DNA of 64,000 bases from positions 172,126 to 236,125 of the forward strand of contig NZ_VFAH01000009.1 of the NCBI RefSeq assembly GCF_008929045.1. The letters are read 5' to 3'. Positions 26,633 to 35,042 of this stretch are shown here, one piece after another. Every line of letters begins with the position of its first letter. Position 1 is the stretch's first letter. Source of the stretch: Noviherbaspirillum aerium. GTDB taxonomy: Bacteria; Pseudomonadota; Gammaproteobacteria; Burkholderiales; Burkholderiaceae_D. The notes under the pieces are model-generated. The model was given only the letters and a program-made list of their open reading frames with translations. It did no database searches and had not been told where the DNA came from. Both the position numbers and the translations under genes were made by a program.

Positions 26633-26939
26633 AACGGTGTGATCTCCTTGAGGCTTGGCGGCGGGTGCCCCGGCAATGCGGACAATGCTGACAATGTCGG
26701 GGCTGATGGCAGGACCGGTAAGGAAGGCTGTCTGCTGTAACGCTTACAAATTTCCGTTGCAAAAAGTTCTGTCCGCCGCGCTGCTTTCCTACGGTTTTTC
26801 ATGCTCCGTGCTTCGATCGCATCCGGATGGGATTGTTGCCGACGCAGTGGTATGGATGTTGCAGGACTGGCATGCATCTGAGAAAGTCCGCCGTTCCCGC
26901 CGTGTCATCCGGCCCGCCGGCACAACCTGGAGATTCGCG
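26633..26939. other. Divergent intergenic region
   Basis: 307 bp between the ABC exporter and the SRPBCC-Hsp20 gene. Contains the 11-bp near-palindrome GTAACGCTTAC (26737-26747), found again inverted at 5987-5997, and a sigma54-like site at 26848-26863. No gene. Confidence 0.5.
26848..26863 (+). promoter_or_regulatory. Sigma54 promoter of SRPBCC-Hsp20 gene
   Basis: TGGTATGGATGTTGCA has TGG, A5, G7 and TTGCA at consensus spacing (C4 and C6 are T). It lies 78 bp before the ATG at 26940. Confidence 0.6.
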
Positions 26940-27998
26940 ATGGCAAGAATTGAACACGCAATGGAAATCAATGCGCCTGTCCATGTCGTCTATGACCAAT
27001 TGCTGCGTTTCGAGGAATATCCGCGGTTCTTGAATGGCGTGCAGGCGGTGCGCAGGCTGGAAGACGGACAGCTGCGCTGGCATGCGCGGGCCGGCGACCA
27101 GAACATCGAATGGGATGCCGAGATCACGCAACAAGTTCCGGGCCAATACATTGCCTGGCAAAAATCCGGTGCGCCCCGGCACGAGGGCCGGATCATGCTG
27201 CAGGCCGACGGGGAGCAGCGTACCCGGCTGCACCTGAGCATCGAACATGATGCGCAGGCCGACGGCGCCTCCTTCGGGGCAATGCTGGCAAGGCGCGTGG
27301 AGCAGGATCTGGTGCGCTTCAAGAAATGCGTCGAGTCGGCCGGCTCGACCTCGTCCGCATGGCCGGGAACACCCATGCCCGGGCAGGAAGCGCAGTCCTT
27401 GGACGGCGGCGCCGTCCCGGCGAGGCCGGCCGCCGCCGGCATCGCCTACCGCCGGCGGCGCGAAGCATCGGAGCGCCCACCGGGACTCGACATGCGGCCG
27501 CCTTGGCTGCCGGTCTTCCTCCAGGTCTGGGAAAATCCGCTGCGCATCATGCGGCGCGTATCGCAGGGAATGGACAAGCTGATGGATGGCGTCATCGCCA
27601 GCGCGAGGCTGGACGCGCACCATGCGGCGACGCATGCAAACGACGCATACCGGGTCGGAACCGCGTGGAGTCCGCTTCTTGAAGTCACCCGCAGCGACGA
27701 CAGCGTGGTGGTGCTTGCCGAACTGGCCGGCGTGCGGCGCGAGGATGTGCAGATCGACATCCGCGCCGACCGGCTGATGATAGAAGGCGACCGCCATCCG
27801 CAGCAGCCTGGCCAGCCGGGAGGAAGCCAGCGTTCGGAACGGTCCTATGGACACTTCTACCGCGTGGTCGACCTTCCGCTGGGCGCCGATCCCGATGCCG
27901 CGACCGCATCGATGCACGACGGACTGCTCGAAATCCGGGTGCCGGTACGCCCCGGCGCGGCGCAGCGGCGGCGCCTCGATATCCAGTCATCCGAATGA
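26940..27998 (+). CDS. SRPBCC domain fused to Hsp20 small heat-shock protein
   Basis: A 352-residue fusion. Residues 1-~140 are an SRPBCC/polyketide-cyclase domain (EHAMEINAPVHVVYDQLLRF, FEEYPRFLNGVQAVRRLE, NIEWDAEITQQVPGQYIAW). A Pro/Gly/Arg-rich linker spans ~140-195. Residues ~195-350 are a complete Hsp20: the N-terminal arm NPLRIMRRVSQGMDKLM and the alpha-crystallin domain (VVVLAELAGVRREDVQIDI, RLMIEGDR, SYGHFYRVVDLPLG, GLLEIRVPV). SRPBCC domains bind hydrophobic ligands; Hsp20 holds unfolded proteins. The joint role is unknown. ATG 26940 follows GGAG by 7 nt. A sigma54-like promoter precedes it. No stop or frameshift in the linker. Confidence 0.85.
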   Translation: MARIEHAMEINAPVHVVYDQLLRFEEYPRFLNGVQAVRRLEDGQLRWHARAGDQNIEWDAEITQQVPGQYIAWQKSGAPRHEGRIMLQADGEQRTRLHLSIEHDAQADGASFGAMLARRVEQDLVRFKKCVESAGSTSSAWPGTPMPGQEAQSLDGGAVPARPAAAGIAYRRRREASERPPGLDMRPPWLPVFLQVWENPLRIMRRVSQGMDKLMDGVIASARLDAHHAATHANDAYRVGTAWSPLLEVTRSDDSVVVLAELAGVRREDVQIDIRADRLMIEGDRHPQQPGQPGGSQRSERSYGHFYRVVDLPLGADPDAATASMHDGLLEIRVPVRPGAAQRRRLDIQSSE

Positions 27999-28252
27999 GC
28001 TGCTGCCGGATGCATCACGAAGCCCGTCTTCGCGGGAGGAACAAGCCCGATCGTGCGCAGTCCACCATCAGGATCGCATGAATCGTCATGCAAGGCCTTC
28101 GGTACCTGCGCCGTTACCGGTTCGCGCAATGCCCAGTGCTCTATGCCGCATGGCGCATGGGAGCGATGCATTGGCGCGTCCGCATCGACGGCCCCGAAGG
28201 GCACGCATCATCATGGCCGGACCGGAGCCGGCATTACTGTAAAGGAGAAACA

Positions 28253-28570
28253 ATGAATGCCGATATCGTCGGCTGGCTCAGCTCGCTGATCCTCGTATCC
28301 ACCATCTCGCGCCAGGTCTATACCCAGTGGCGCACCAAGCGTATCGACGGCGTATCGAAATGGCTGTTCATCGGCCAGCTCACCGCCTCCCTGGGATTCA
28401 CCATTTACAGCTACATGGTCGACAACTGGGTGTTCGTGTTCACGAACCTCTTCATGTTCCTCACCGCCGTGGTGGGCGAGTTCATCTATCTCAGCAACAA
28501 GCGGCACGCGCAGCGGCAGCAGAACGGCAACGCTTCGCAGGGCGCGGCCCGACCGGCAGCCAGCAGGTAA
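28253..28570 (+). CDS. SemiSWEET-like PQ-loop membrane protein
   Basis: A 105-residue protein with three predicted membrane helices near residues 5-23, 38-57 and 60-82: IVGWLSSLILVSTISRQVYT, VSKWLFIGQLTASLGFTIYS and VFVFTNLFMFLTAVVGEFIY, with a polar Lys/Gln/Arg tail. The length and the RQVYTQWRTKRIDGVS segment fit MtN3/SemiSWEET or PQ-loop proteins, which dimerise to move sugars. Sugar transport is inference. AAAGGAG lies 5 nt before ATG 28253. It stands between the Hsp20 fusion and the carbamoyltransferase operon. Confidence 0.75.
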   Translation: MNADIVGWLSSLILVSTISRQVYTQWRTKRIDGVSKWLFIGQLTASLGFTIYSYMVDNWVFVFTNLFMFLTAVVGEFIYLSNKRHAQRQQNGNASQGAARPAASR

Positions 28571-28680
28571 ATCCTTCATGCAGGGATGGGCGACTATTTA
28601 CAAGAACAGGTAGTTTGTTCGCCCCCGATCTTGCATGCAGGTGTCGGCAGGCATGCATTCCATAGTGAAAAAAGGCTTCC

Positions 28681-28699
28681 GGCCTTGCCCCGCAAGGCC
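28681..28699 (+). terminator. GC-rich stem-loop
   Basis: GGCCTTGC (28681-28688) and GCAAGGCC (28692-28699) form an 8-bp stem with a 3-nt loop in the gap before the carbamoyltransferase operon. No T-run. It lies 42 bp upstream of the sigma54-like site and could separate the two units. Confidence 0.35.
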
Positions 28700-28740
28700 C
28701 CGGCCGGCATAGGAGCTTTTACCTTGTCCGGACCGCGCAC

Positions 28741-28756
28741 AGGTATGTCGCTTGCT
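28741..28756 (+). promoter_or_regulatory. Sigma54 promoter of carbamoyltransferase operon
   Basis: AGGTATGTCGCTTGCT has GG and GC 12 bp apart, A5, G7 and TTGCT. It lies 87 bp before the GTG at 28843. Confidence 0.5.
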
Positions 28757-28842
28757 TAAAGCCTTTCAATGCAACAAACACAACACGCCGCCGGCGGCAG
28801 TCTCATGATTGCCGCCACGGCGCTTATTTTTTGGAGGGAAAT

Positions 28843-30561
28843 GTGTATACGCTTGGAATCAATGCTGCCTATCACGATTGCGCTGCGACGCTGGTGCGCG
28901 ATGGGGAAGTTCTCGCCGCCGCGGAAGAAGAGCGCTTCACCCGCATCAAGCATGGAAAACGGCCCGTGCCTTTCTCCACCTGGCAGCTGCCGTTCCACGC
29001 GATCGACTATTGCCTGAAACAGGCCGGCATCCGGCTCAGCGATGTCGACCATGTCGCGTATTCCTACAACCCCTGGCTGCTGCTCGGCGAACGCAAGGGC
29101 GACGAAACCATCACACTGCCGCTGGAGCCGTCGGCGCACAAGACCTCGGACTGGCTGTCGCCGTGGGACCCGCTGTTTCTGTCGTCCATCGTCAATGCGC
29201 CGCGCCAGCTGGCCAGCGGCGCGCCCCACCATATCAAAAAGCGTTTCCAGGGGGTGCGGCATGACGGACCTTTCCAATGGCATTTCGTCGAACACCACCT
29301 CTCGCATGAAGCCAGCGCCTTCCTGGCCGCGCCCTTCGCGGAATGCGCGGTGCTCACCATGGACGGCCGCGGCGAGAACGCGACCACCAGCTATGGCCAT
29401 TACCAGGACCGCCGCTACCACAGGCTCAAGCAGGTGAACCTGCCGCATTCGCTCGGCCTGCTGTATGAAATGGTGACCGACTATCTCGGCTTCCTGCATT
29501 CCTCCGACGAATACAAGGTGATGGCGCTGGCTTCCTATGGCAAGCCGGTGTTCGCCGAGCAGTTCCACGAAATCCTGCAATACCGCGGCGACGGCGATTA
29601 CGAGGTGCGGCCCGCCAAATGGGCGGAAGTGTTCGGGCCGGCGCGCGAACGCGGTTCCGAATTCACCCAGCATCACATGAACATCGCTTCCTCGCTGCAG
29701 ATCGTGCTGGAGGAAACGGTGCTGAAGATGGTGCACTGGCTGCATGAGCAGACCGGCGCGGAAAACCTCGCCATGGCCGGCGGCGTGGCGCTCAATTGCG
29801 TGATGAATGCGCGCGTGCGCGATCGCGGCCCCTTCAAGAAAGTCTGGGTGCAGCCGGCGTCGGGCGATTCCGGCACCTCGCTCGGCGCGGCCATGTGGAT
29901 CGATGCCCAGCAGCGCGGCATGTCCAAGCGCAGCTGGCAGATGAACCATGCCTTCCTCGGGCCGGCCTATGAGGATGACGAGATCGAGGAATTCCTGAAG
30001 CAGGCCAAGCTGAGCTATCGCCGCGCCAACGATCTGTCGGCCGAAGTTGCGGACCTGCTGATGCAGAACAAGGTGATCGGCTGGTTCCAGGGCCGCATGG
30101 AGTTCGGGCCGCGCGCCCTCGGCGCGCGTTCCATCCTCGCTTCACCGCTGGACCCGGCCATGCAGCAGCGCCTCAACACCATCAAGGACAGGGAAGACTT
30201 CCGCCCGGTCGCGCCGGTGGTGCTCGAGGAAGAGGCGGCCAACTGGTTCGTCGATGGCGACGTGTCGCCGTTCATGGTGTTCGTCTATGACGTGCGCCAG
30301 GACCGCGAGGACAAGATTCCGGCGGTGCGCCATGTCGACGGCACCGCCCGCATCCAGACCATCAACCGCTCGCAGAATGCCGCCTATTACGATCTGCTGA
30401 AAGCCTTCGCCGAACGCTCCGGCGTGCCGGTGCTGATCAACACCTCGTTCAATACACGGGGCGAACCGGTGGTGTGCAATCCGCGTGACGCGGTCGAGTC
30501 CTTCTGCACCACGCCGCTCGATGCATTGGCGATCGGTTCCTTCATCGTCCAGAAGCCGTGA
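28843..30561 (+). CDS. NodU/TobZ-family carbamoyltransferase
   Basis: A 572-residue O-carbamoyltransferase. The N-terminal Kae1-like domain begins MYTLGINAAYHDCAATLV and holds the metal site EHHLSHEASAF; GGVALNCVMNARV follows. The C-terminal domain contains GWFQGRMEFGPRALGARSIL and INTSFNTRGEPVVC. The family uses carbamoyl phosphate and ATP to carbamoylate hydroxyls of sugars, antibiotics or Nod factors in the cytoplasm. The start is GTG 28843 with GGAGGG 4 nt upstream; an overlapping ATG at 28841 is out of frame. The GT9 gene follows after 16 bp and a UDP-glucuronate decarboxylase gene overlaps that, so the operon probably makes a carbamoylated surface glycan. Confidence 0.92.
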   Translation: MYTLGINAAYHDCAATLVRDGEVLAAAEEERFTRIKHGKRPVPFSTWQLPFHAIDYCLKQAGIRLSDVDHVAYSYNPWLLLGERKGDETITLPLEPSAHKTSDWLSPWDPLFLSSIVNAPRQLASGAPHHIKKRFQGVRHDGPFQWHFVEHHLSHEASAFLAAPFAECAVLTMDGRGENATTSYGHYQDRRYHRLKQVNLPHSLGLLYEMVTDYLGFLHSSDEYKVMALASYGKPVFAEQFHEILQYRGDGDYEVRPAKWAEVFGPARERGSEFTQHHMNIASSLQIVLEETVLKMVHWLHEQTGAENLAMAGGVALNCVMNARVRDRGPFKKVWVQPASGDSGTSLGAAMWIDAQQRGMSKRSWQMNHAFLGPAYEDDEIEEFLKQAKLSYRRANDLSAEVADLLMQNKVIGWFQGRMEFGPRALGARSILASPLDPAMQQRLNTIKDREDFRPVAPVVLEEEAANWFVDGDVSPFMVFVYDVRQDREDKIPAVRHVDGTARIQTINRSQNAAYYDLLKAFAERSGVPVLINTSFNTRGEPVVCNPRDAVESFCTTPLDALAIGSFIVQKP

Positions 30562-30577
30562 TGAAGGGGAAGGGTGG

Positions 30578-31690
30578 ATGCACAATCTGATCAGGGCAAC
30601 CAAGGAGAACCTGTTTGCCGGCGTGCAGCGCATCGCGGTGTTCCGCGCATTGCAGCTCGGCGACATGCTGTGCACCGTGCCAGCCCTGCGCGCGCTGCGC
30701 GCCGCCGCGCCGCAGGCCTCCATCACGCTGGTCGGGCTGCCGTGGGCAAGCAGCTTCGTCCAGCGCTATCACCGCTATCTCGACGACTTGCTGGTGTTTC
30801 CCGGCTGCCCCGGCTTTCCGGAGCAGCCGGCGCGCCTGCAGGAAATGCCGGGCTTTCTCGCCGAGGCGCAGGCCCGCCGCTTCGACCTCGCGATACAACT
30901 GCACGGCAGCGGCGGGGTCAGCAATCCGCTCACCGTACTGCTCGGCGCCAAACGCAATGCCGGCTTCCATGCGCAGGGGCAGTATTGCCCCGATCCGGCC
31001 GCCTTCACCCATTGGGACGAGCGCGAGCATGAAGTGCTGCGCTACCTGCGGCTGATGGAATTCATCGGCGCGCCGCCGCAGGGCGAGCAGCTGGAATTCC
31101 CGCTGACCGCAGACGACCATGCTTCGCTGCGGCGCAGCCATGCCGAGCTGCCGGCGCCGGGCAGCTATGTCTGCATTCATCCCGGCGCGCGCATGCTCAC
31201 GCGCCGCTGGCTGCCGCAGCGCTTTGCCGAAGTGGCCGACCGCCTCGCGGCAGCGGGCATGAAGATCGTGCTGACCGGTTCGCCGGACGAAGCGGAAGTG
31301 GTGCGCACGGTGCACGGGACGATGCGCATGCCGGCCCTGAACCTGTGCGGCAAGACCGATCTCGGCGGCCTCGCGGCGCTGCTGGCGCAGGCCAGGCTGG
31401 TGGTGTCCAACGATACCGGCATCTCGCATGTGGCCGCCGCCGTCGCCACGCCGAGCGTGATCGTTTCCTGCGGCTCCGATCCCGGCCGCTGGGCGCCGCT
31501 GGACCGCGAACGGCACCAGGTGATCCATGCCGAGGTCGCCTGCCGCCCCTGCATGCACCAGGTGTGTCCGATCGGACATCTGTGCGCCCTCGATGTCGGC
31601 GCGGATGCGGTGGCGGCATTGGCCGTGCGGCTGCTTGAAGGCGAGGCTGCGCGCCATCCCTGGAACAAGACTACGGAGATGCATCCATGA
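30578..31690 (+). CDS. Glycosyltransferase family 9
   Basis: A 370-residue GT-B transferase of the heptosyltransferase family: [20 protein letters not shown] at the N-terminus, [39 protein letters not shown], and a Cys cluster [15 protein letters not shown] like that in the GT9 at 13632. Acceptor and donor unknown. ATG 30578 lies 16 bp after the carbamoyltransferase stop; a purine-rich AAGGGGAAGGGTGG precedes it. It shares an ATGA overlap with the next gene. Confidence 0.88.
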   Translation: MHNLIRATKENLFAGVQRIAVFRALQLGDMLCTVPALRALRAAAPQASITLVGLPWASSFVQRYHRYLDDLLVFPGCPGFPEQPARLQEMPGFLAEAQARRFDLAIQLHGSGGVSNPLTVLLGAKRNAGFHAQGQYCPDPAAFTHWDEREHEVLRYLRLMEFIGAPPQGEQLEFPLTADDHASLRRSHAELPAPGSYVCIHPGARMLTRRWLPQRFAEVADRLAAAGMKIVLTGSPDEAEVVRTVHGTMRMPALNLCGKTDLGGLAALLAQARLVVSNDTGISHVAAAVATPSVIVSCGSDPGRWAPLDRERHQVIHAEVACRPCMHQVCPIGHLCALDVGADAVAALAVRLLEGEAARHPWNKTTEMHP

Positions 31691-32727
31691 AAGAAGCCGA
31701 TTCCAAGCGCATTCTCGTGACCGGCGGCGCCGGCTTCCTCGGCTCCCACCTGTGCGAGTACCTGATCGCCCAGGGGCATGATGTGTTGTGCGTCGATAAT
31801 TTCTATACCGGCACCAAGCGCAACATCGCCCACCTGCTGCGCCATCCGCGCTTCGAGCTGATGCGGCACGACGTCACCTTTCCGCTCTACGTGGAGGTCG
31901 ACGAGATCTACAATCTGGCCTGCCCGGCGTCGCCGGTGCATTACCAGAACGACCCGGTGCAGACCACCAAGACCAGCGTGCACGGCGCGATCAACATGCT
32001 GGGCCTGGCCAAGCGGGTCAAGGCCAAGATCCTGCAGGCCTCGACCAGCGAAGTCTACGGCGATCCGCAGATGCATCCGCAGAGCGAGCATTACTGGGGG
32101 CATGTCAACCCAATCGGCATCCGCTCCTGCTATGACGAGGGCAAGCGCTGCGCGGAAACCCTGTTCATGGATTACCGCCGCCAGCACAACCTGAACGTCA
32201 AGATCGCGCGCATCTTCAATACCTACGGTCCGCGCATGCATCCCAACGACGGCCGGGTGGTGTCGAACTTCATCATGCAAGCCTTGAACGGCGAGCCGCT
32301 CACCATCTACGGCGACGGCTCGCAGACACGCTCGTTCTGCTATGTCGACGACCTGATCCGCGGCTTTGACCTGCTCATGCGCAGCGCCGACGGTTTCTGC
32401 GGTCCGGTGAATCTGGGCAATCCCGGCGAATACACCATGCTGCAGCTGGCCGAACGCATCATCGCGCTCTCCGGATCGAAGTCGAGCATCGTGTTCCGGC
32501 CGCTGCCGAGCGATGATCCGACCCGCCGCCGGCCCGACATCGCGCTGGCACGCACCGTGCTGGAGTGGGAACCGACGGTCGCGCTCGATGACGGTCTGTC
32601 GCGCACGATCGACTATTTCCGCCAGCTGCATGCCGGCGCGGACGACGGAGACATCGACGTTGCGGCGGACTTCGCCGGCAGCCTGGCCGGACGGGAAGCC
32701 ACGCAAGGCAGCATGACGAGGATGTAG
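31687..32727 (+). CDS. UDP-glucuronate decarboxylase (UDP-xylose synthase)
   Basis: A 346-residue extended SDR. Motifs are [17 protein letters not shown] at the NAD site, [28 protein letters not shown] and the family-diagnostic [19 protein letters not shown] holding the catalytic YxxxK, then [20 protein letters not shown]. It converts UDP-glucuronate to UDP-xylose through a 4-keto intermediate in the cytoplasm. Its ATG overlaps the GT9 stop by 4 nt. A C-terminal tail of about 25 residues beyond the fold is acidic and poorly conserved in style. With the carbamoyltransferase this predicts a pentose-containing, carbamoylated glycan. Confidence 0.92.
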   Translation: MKEADSKRILVTGGAGFLGSHLCEYLIAQGHDVLCVDNFYTGTKRNIAHLLRHPRFELMRHDVTFPLYVEVDEIYNLACPASPVHYQNDPVQTTKTSVHGAINMLGLAKRVKAKILQASTSEVYGDPQMHPQSEHYWGHVNPIGIRSCYDEGKRCAETLFMDYRRQHNLNVKIARIFNTYGPRMHPNDGRVVSNFIMQALNGEPLTIYGDGSQTRSFCYVDDLIRGFDLLMRSADGFCGPVNLGNPGEYTMLQLAERIIALSGSKSSIVFRPLPSDDPTRRRPDIALARTVLEWEPTVALDDGLSRTIDYFRQLHAGADDGDIDVAADFAGSLAGREATQGSMTRM

Positions 32728-32768
32728 CCGGTGCGCGGCAGGAAGCCCACCTGTTTACGGGGTCCATC

Positions 32769-32996
32769 ATGAACACACCATGCCAACCTGAAGGCAGGCA
32801 ATCCAGCGCCTGGAAGACGCCTGTCCTTCTCGCGGTGCTCGCACTGGCAAGCCTTGCCTGCAGCAAGGGGCCGGATAGCCCCGACCTGCCGAACTCGCCG
32901 CCGCGTCCGAAAGTGGAAGCGCAGGCCGGGCCTGTCGTCACCGCCCAGTTTCACCTGCCGGCGCGACCGAAGCCGCGCAAGCCGCTGCGGACCTGA
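32769..32996 (+). CDS. Small Pro-rich lipoprotein
   Basis: A 75-residue predicted lipoprotein: a 14-residue polar N-terminus, hydrophobic core TPVLLAVLALASLAC with lipobox ASLAC, then a short Pro/Lys/Arg-rich mature part (PDLPNSPPRPKVEAQAG, RPKPRKPLRT). Function unknown. It lies 41 bp after the decarboxylase gene on the same strand and may be the operon's last gene. No strong ribosome binding site. A downstream start is unlikely because the lipobox needs this N-terminus. Confidence 0.6.
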   Translation: MNTPCQPEGRQSSAWKTPVLLAVLALASLACSKGPDSPDLPNSPPRPKVEAQAGPVVTAQFHLPARPKPRKPLRT

Positions 32997-33484
32997 GGGC
33001 GACGGGGACGGTACGCGCCGTCGTGCATGCGTTCGCTTGCCGGCACTGCGTCAGGCCATCGCGGCATCGGCACAGACCTTATTGATTTGGCCCGAAAAAC
33101 GGTTCATTTTTCGGGTCGCTGATCTCCCCCTCTACCTCTGGAGAGGGCCGGGGTGAGGGGGCGGCCCTACATATTTTCGGGCTGGATCCATAGGCACAGA
33201 CCTTGCGTCGGCAAGGGCTGACGCGATATTTCTTCCCGCAGACGTCATGTTTACCGGATGTGTTTCTCATCGCGCCGGCGCACGCCTGTTGCGCACGCGG
33301 ATGATTGCCCTTCACAATTTCCTTGCCCCCGGTGCCGCAGCGACGGCACGCCACCACCGACGTTTGCAGAACCGCGATTGTACCCATCCCCTTGCCGGCC
33401 GCCGCATGGAGTCATCGGCCGGCTCGTTTCCGTTTACGGTTTGTCCATCGAAGGCGCAGGCCGCTGGCCTGCTGGAGAAAGCTA
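32997..33484. other. Intergenic region with dispersed repeat
   Basis: About 490 bp without a supported gene. It contains copy 2 of the dispersed repeat (33092-33160). Confidence 0.5.
33092..33160 (+). repeat. Dispersed ~70-bp repeat, copy 2
   Basis: Contains GGTTCATTTTT, GGGTCGC, CCCTCTACCTCTGG and GAGAGGGCCGGGGTGAG in the same order as the minus strand of 11540-11608. The inner part is palindromic (CCTCTACCTCTGG / GAGAGGG). Intergenic. Confidence 0.8.
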
Positions 33485-34141
33485 ATGGTTTCCCCGATCC
33501 ACAGAAGACACGTTTCCATTGCCTGCGACGATGTCGCGGTCAATGCCATGTTATGCATGCCCGACGATGCCATCGGCATCGTTGTCTGCGTCAACGGCAG
33601 CACCGCCAGCCGGCTCAAGCCGCCATCGGATTATGTCGGCAGCGTGCTGCACAAGGCCGGCCTCGCCACCCTGTGGCTGGATGCGGCAAGCCTGGAGGAG
33701 CATCGCCCCGGCCAGGCAAGGAATGATGCGCAGGCTTTGGCCCGCCGTCTGCAGGGCGCCTGCGCCTGGCTCGGGCAAGATGCCGCAACCGATGCATTGC
33801 CGTATTCGCTGTTTGCGTCGGGCTTTCCCGCGGCGGCGGCACTGCACCTGGCTTCCACGGATGTCTGCGACATCGCGGCGCTGGTGCTGCGCAGTGCGAA
33901 ATTGCAGTTGCCCGATCCCGGGTTGGCGAAAATCACCGCGCCCACCTTGCTGATTGCCGGCGGCCTGGATGACGGCAGCGTCGGCTTCAATCGCGCCGCC
34001 TTCGCCGCGCTCCAGTGCAAGAAACGCTTCGAAGTGATACCTGGCGCGACTCATGCATTCGAGGAGCCCGGAAGCCTGGAAGTCGTTGCCCGTCTGGCCC
34101 GTGGATGGTTCCTCCAGCATACGCGTTTCGTATTGGCATGA
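33485..34141 (+). CDS. Alpha/beta hydrolase
   Basis: A 218-residue dienelactone-hydrolase-like protein. GIVVCVNGSTASRLKP replaces the usual oxyanion strand, LFASGFPAAAALHLAS lies at the nucleophile-elbow position but has Ser in SGFPAA, not a clear GxSxG, and TLLIAGGLDDGS plus PGATHAFEEPGSL give the acid and His. Catalytic activity is therefore uncertain: Ser of FASGF could serve as nucleophile. Cytoplasmic. ATG 33485 follows GGAG by 8 nt. An intrinsic terminator follows at 34261-34293. Confidence 0.75.
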   Translation: MVSPIHRRHVSIACDDVAVNAMLCMPDDAIGIVVCVNGSTASRLKPPSDYVGSVLHKAGLATLWLDAASLEEHRPGQARNDAQALARRLQGACAWLGQDAATDALPYSLFASGFPAAAALHLASTDVCDIAALVLRSAKLQLPDPGLAKITAPTLLIAGGLDDGSVGFNRAAFAALQCKKRFEVIPGATHAFEEPGSLEVVARLARGWFLQHTRFVLA

Positions 34142-34260
34142 AGCATTGCGCGGCTTGAGCTTGTAAATCGTACCCTGCCGCGCAGTTTTTACAACGCATC
34201 GCGTGACGAACGGACAGGTGAAGGCGGAGTGGTTTCCTGATGGTGTTTGCAAGTGGCGTT

Positions 34261-34293
34261 GCCCCTCCCTGTCCTCCAGGGAGGGGCTTTTTT
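34261..34293 (+). terminator. Intrinsic terminator after hydrolase gene
   Basis: GCCCCTCCCT (34261-34270) pairs perfectly with AGGGAGGGGC (34278-34287) over a 7-nt loop, followed by six T. About 120 bp after the hydrolase stop. Confidence 0.88.
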
Positions 34294-34337
34294 CATGGAT
34301 GCAGGCCATCACGCAGAAAGCGGGTGTTCCCGCGATC

Positions 34338-34694
34338 CTACTTTTCCTCGAGCCAGCGTATCGCCGCCGTGATGTCGCTGTAGAAGACGCGGTAGTCGCC
34401 TTCTCCGAAAGCCAGCCGCGCAAGATAGGCCAGCTTGGTATTCGGCACCACGATGGCACGGCGCAGGCTGACGTCAGGTATTTCCTCGTCGAGCTTGCGC
34501 TGGGACAGCACCACGTCCACATGCGGCGCTTCCATTTCCAGCGCGTCGTAAAGCACCTTGCCGCAGCCGGTATCCCGCACCAGCTGAAGCACCCGTTCCT
34601 GGCATTCGCGCAGTAGGGCTTCGGTCGGCATGCCGCGCATGCGGGCGATGATCAGCGTGCCGACGGGTTCCACCCATAATTGCTCATTCGTCAT
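34338..34694 (-). CDS. STAS/SpoIIAA-like small protein
   Basis: A 118-residue soluble protein. The pattern VGTLIIARMRGMPTEALL, KVLYDALEMEAPHVDVVL and RVFYSDITAAIRWLEEK fits the STAS/SpoIIAA-like fold (alternating strands and helices with a C-terminal helix). No phosphorylatable Ser is evident. Function unknown. It lies 36 bp after the ferredoxin gene and is probably the last gene of the GST-ferredoxin operon. Confidence 0.65.
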   Translation of the reverse strand: MTNEQLWVEPVGTLIIARMRGMPTEALLRECQERVLQLVRDTGCGKVLYDALEMEAPHVDVVLSQRKLDEEIPDVSLRRAIVVPNTKLAYLARLAFGEGDYRVFYSDITAAIRWLEEK

Positions 34695-34730
34695 GATTGT
34701 CTTCGTTCAGTTGTAAAAGCATGGCCGCAT

Positions 34731-35042
34731 TCAGCCCGGCAATTTCCTCGCATGCGGCACCGTCAGCACCACGTCCGATTCCGCGTGCGCAACGCAGGGA
34801 AGGATATAGCCCTCGGCCTTTTCCTCGCGGCTCACGCCGGGCCAGTCGATGCCGTAGCGGATCTGTCCGCTGACCATCCTGCACAGGCAGGTGCGGCAGG
34901 TGCCGTTGCGGCAGGAGGCCGGCAAGTCTATCCTCGCCGCGCGGGCCGCGGCCATCAGGGACTGTTCGCCGCGGGCCGCGTATTCCCAGCCCGCGGGTTC
35001 GATGCGCACGGTGAAGGCGGGCCGGGCGTCTTCGGCACTCAC
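34731..35042 (-). CDS. 2Fe-2S ferredoxin (plant/adrenodoxin type)
   Basis: A 103-residue ferredoxin. The cluster loop is CRNGTCRTCLC (three Cys ligands in C-x4-C-x2-C form) with the fourth Cys in YILPCVAHAESD near residue 82. N-terminal beta-grasp strands are FTVRIEPAGWEY. Electron-transfer partner unknown. Its ATG overlaps the stop of the GST gene by 4 nt (35039-35042), so the two are translationally coupled, an unusual pairing that suggests redox or detoxification function. Confidence 0.88.
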   Translation of the reverse strand: MSAEDARPAFTVRIEPAGWEYAARGEQSLMAAARAARIDLPASCRNGTCRTCLCRMVSGQIRYGIDWPGVSREEKAEGYILPCVAHAESDVVLTVPHARKLPG

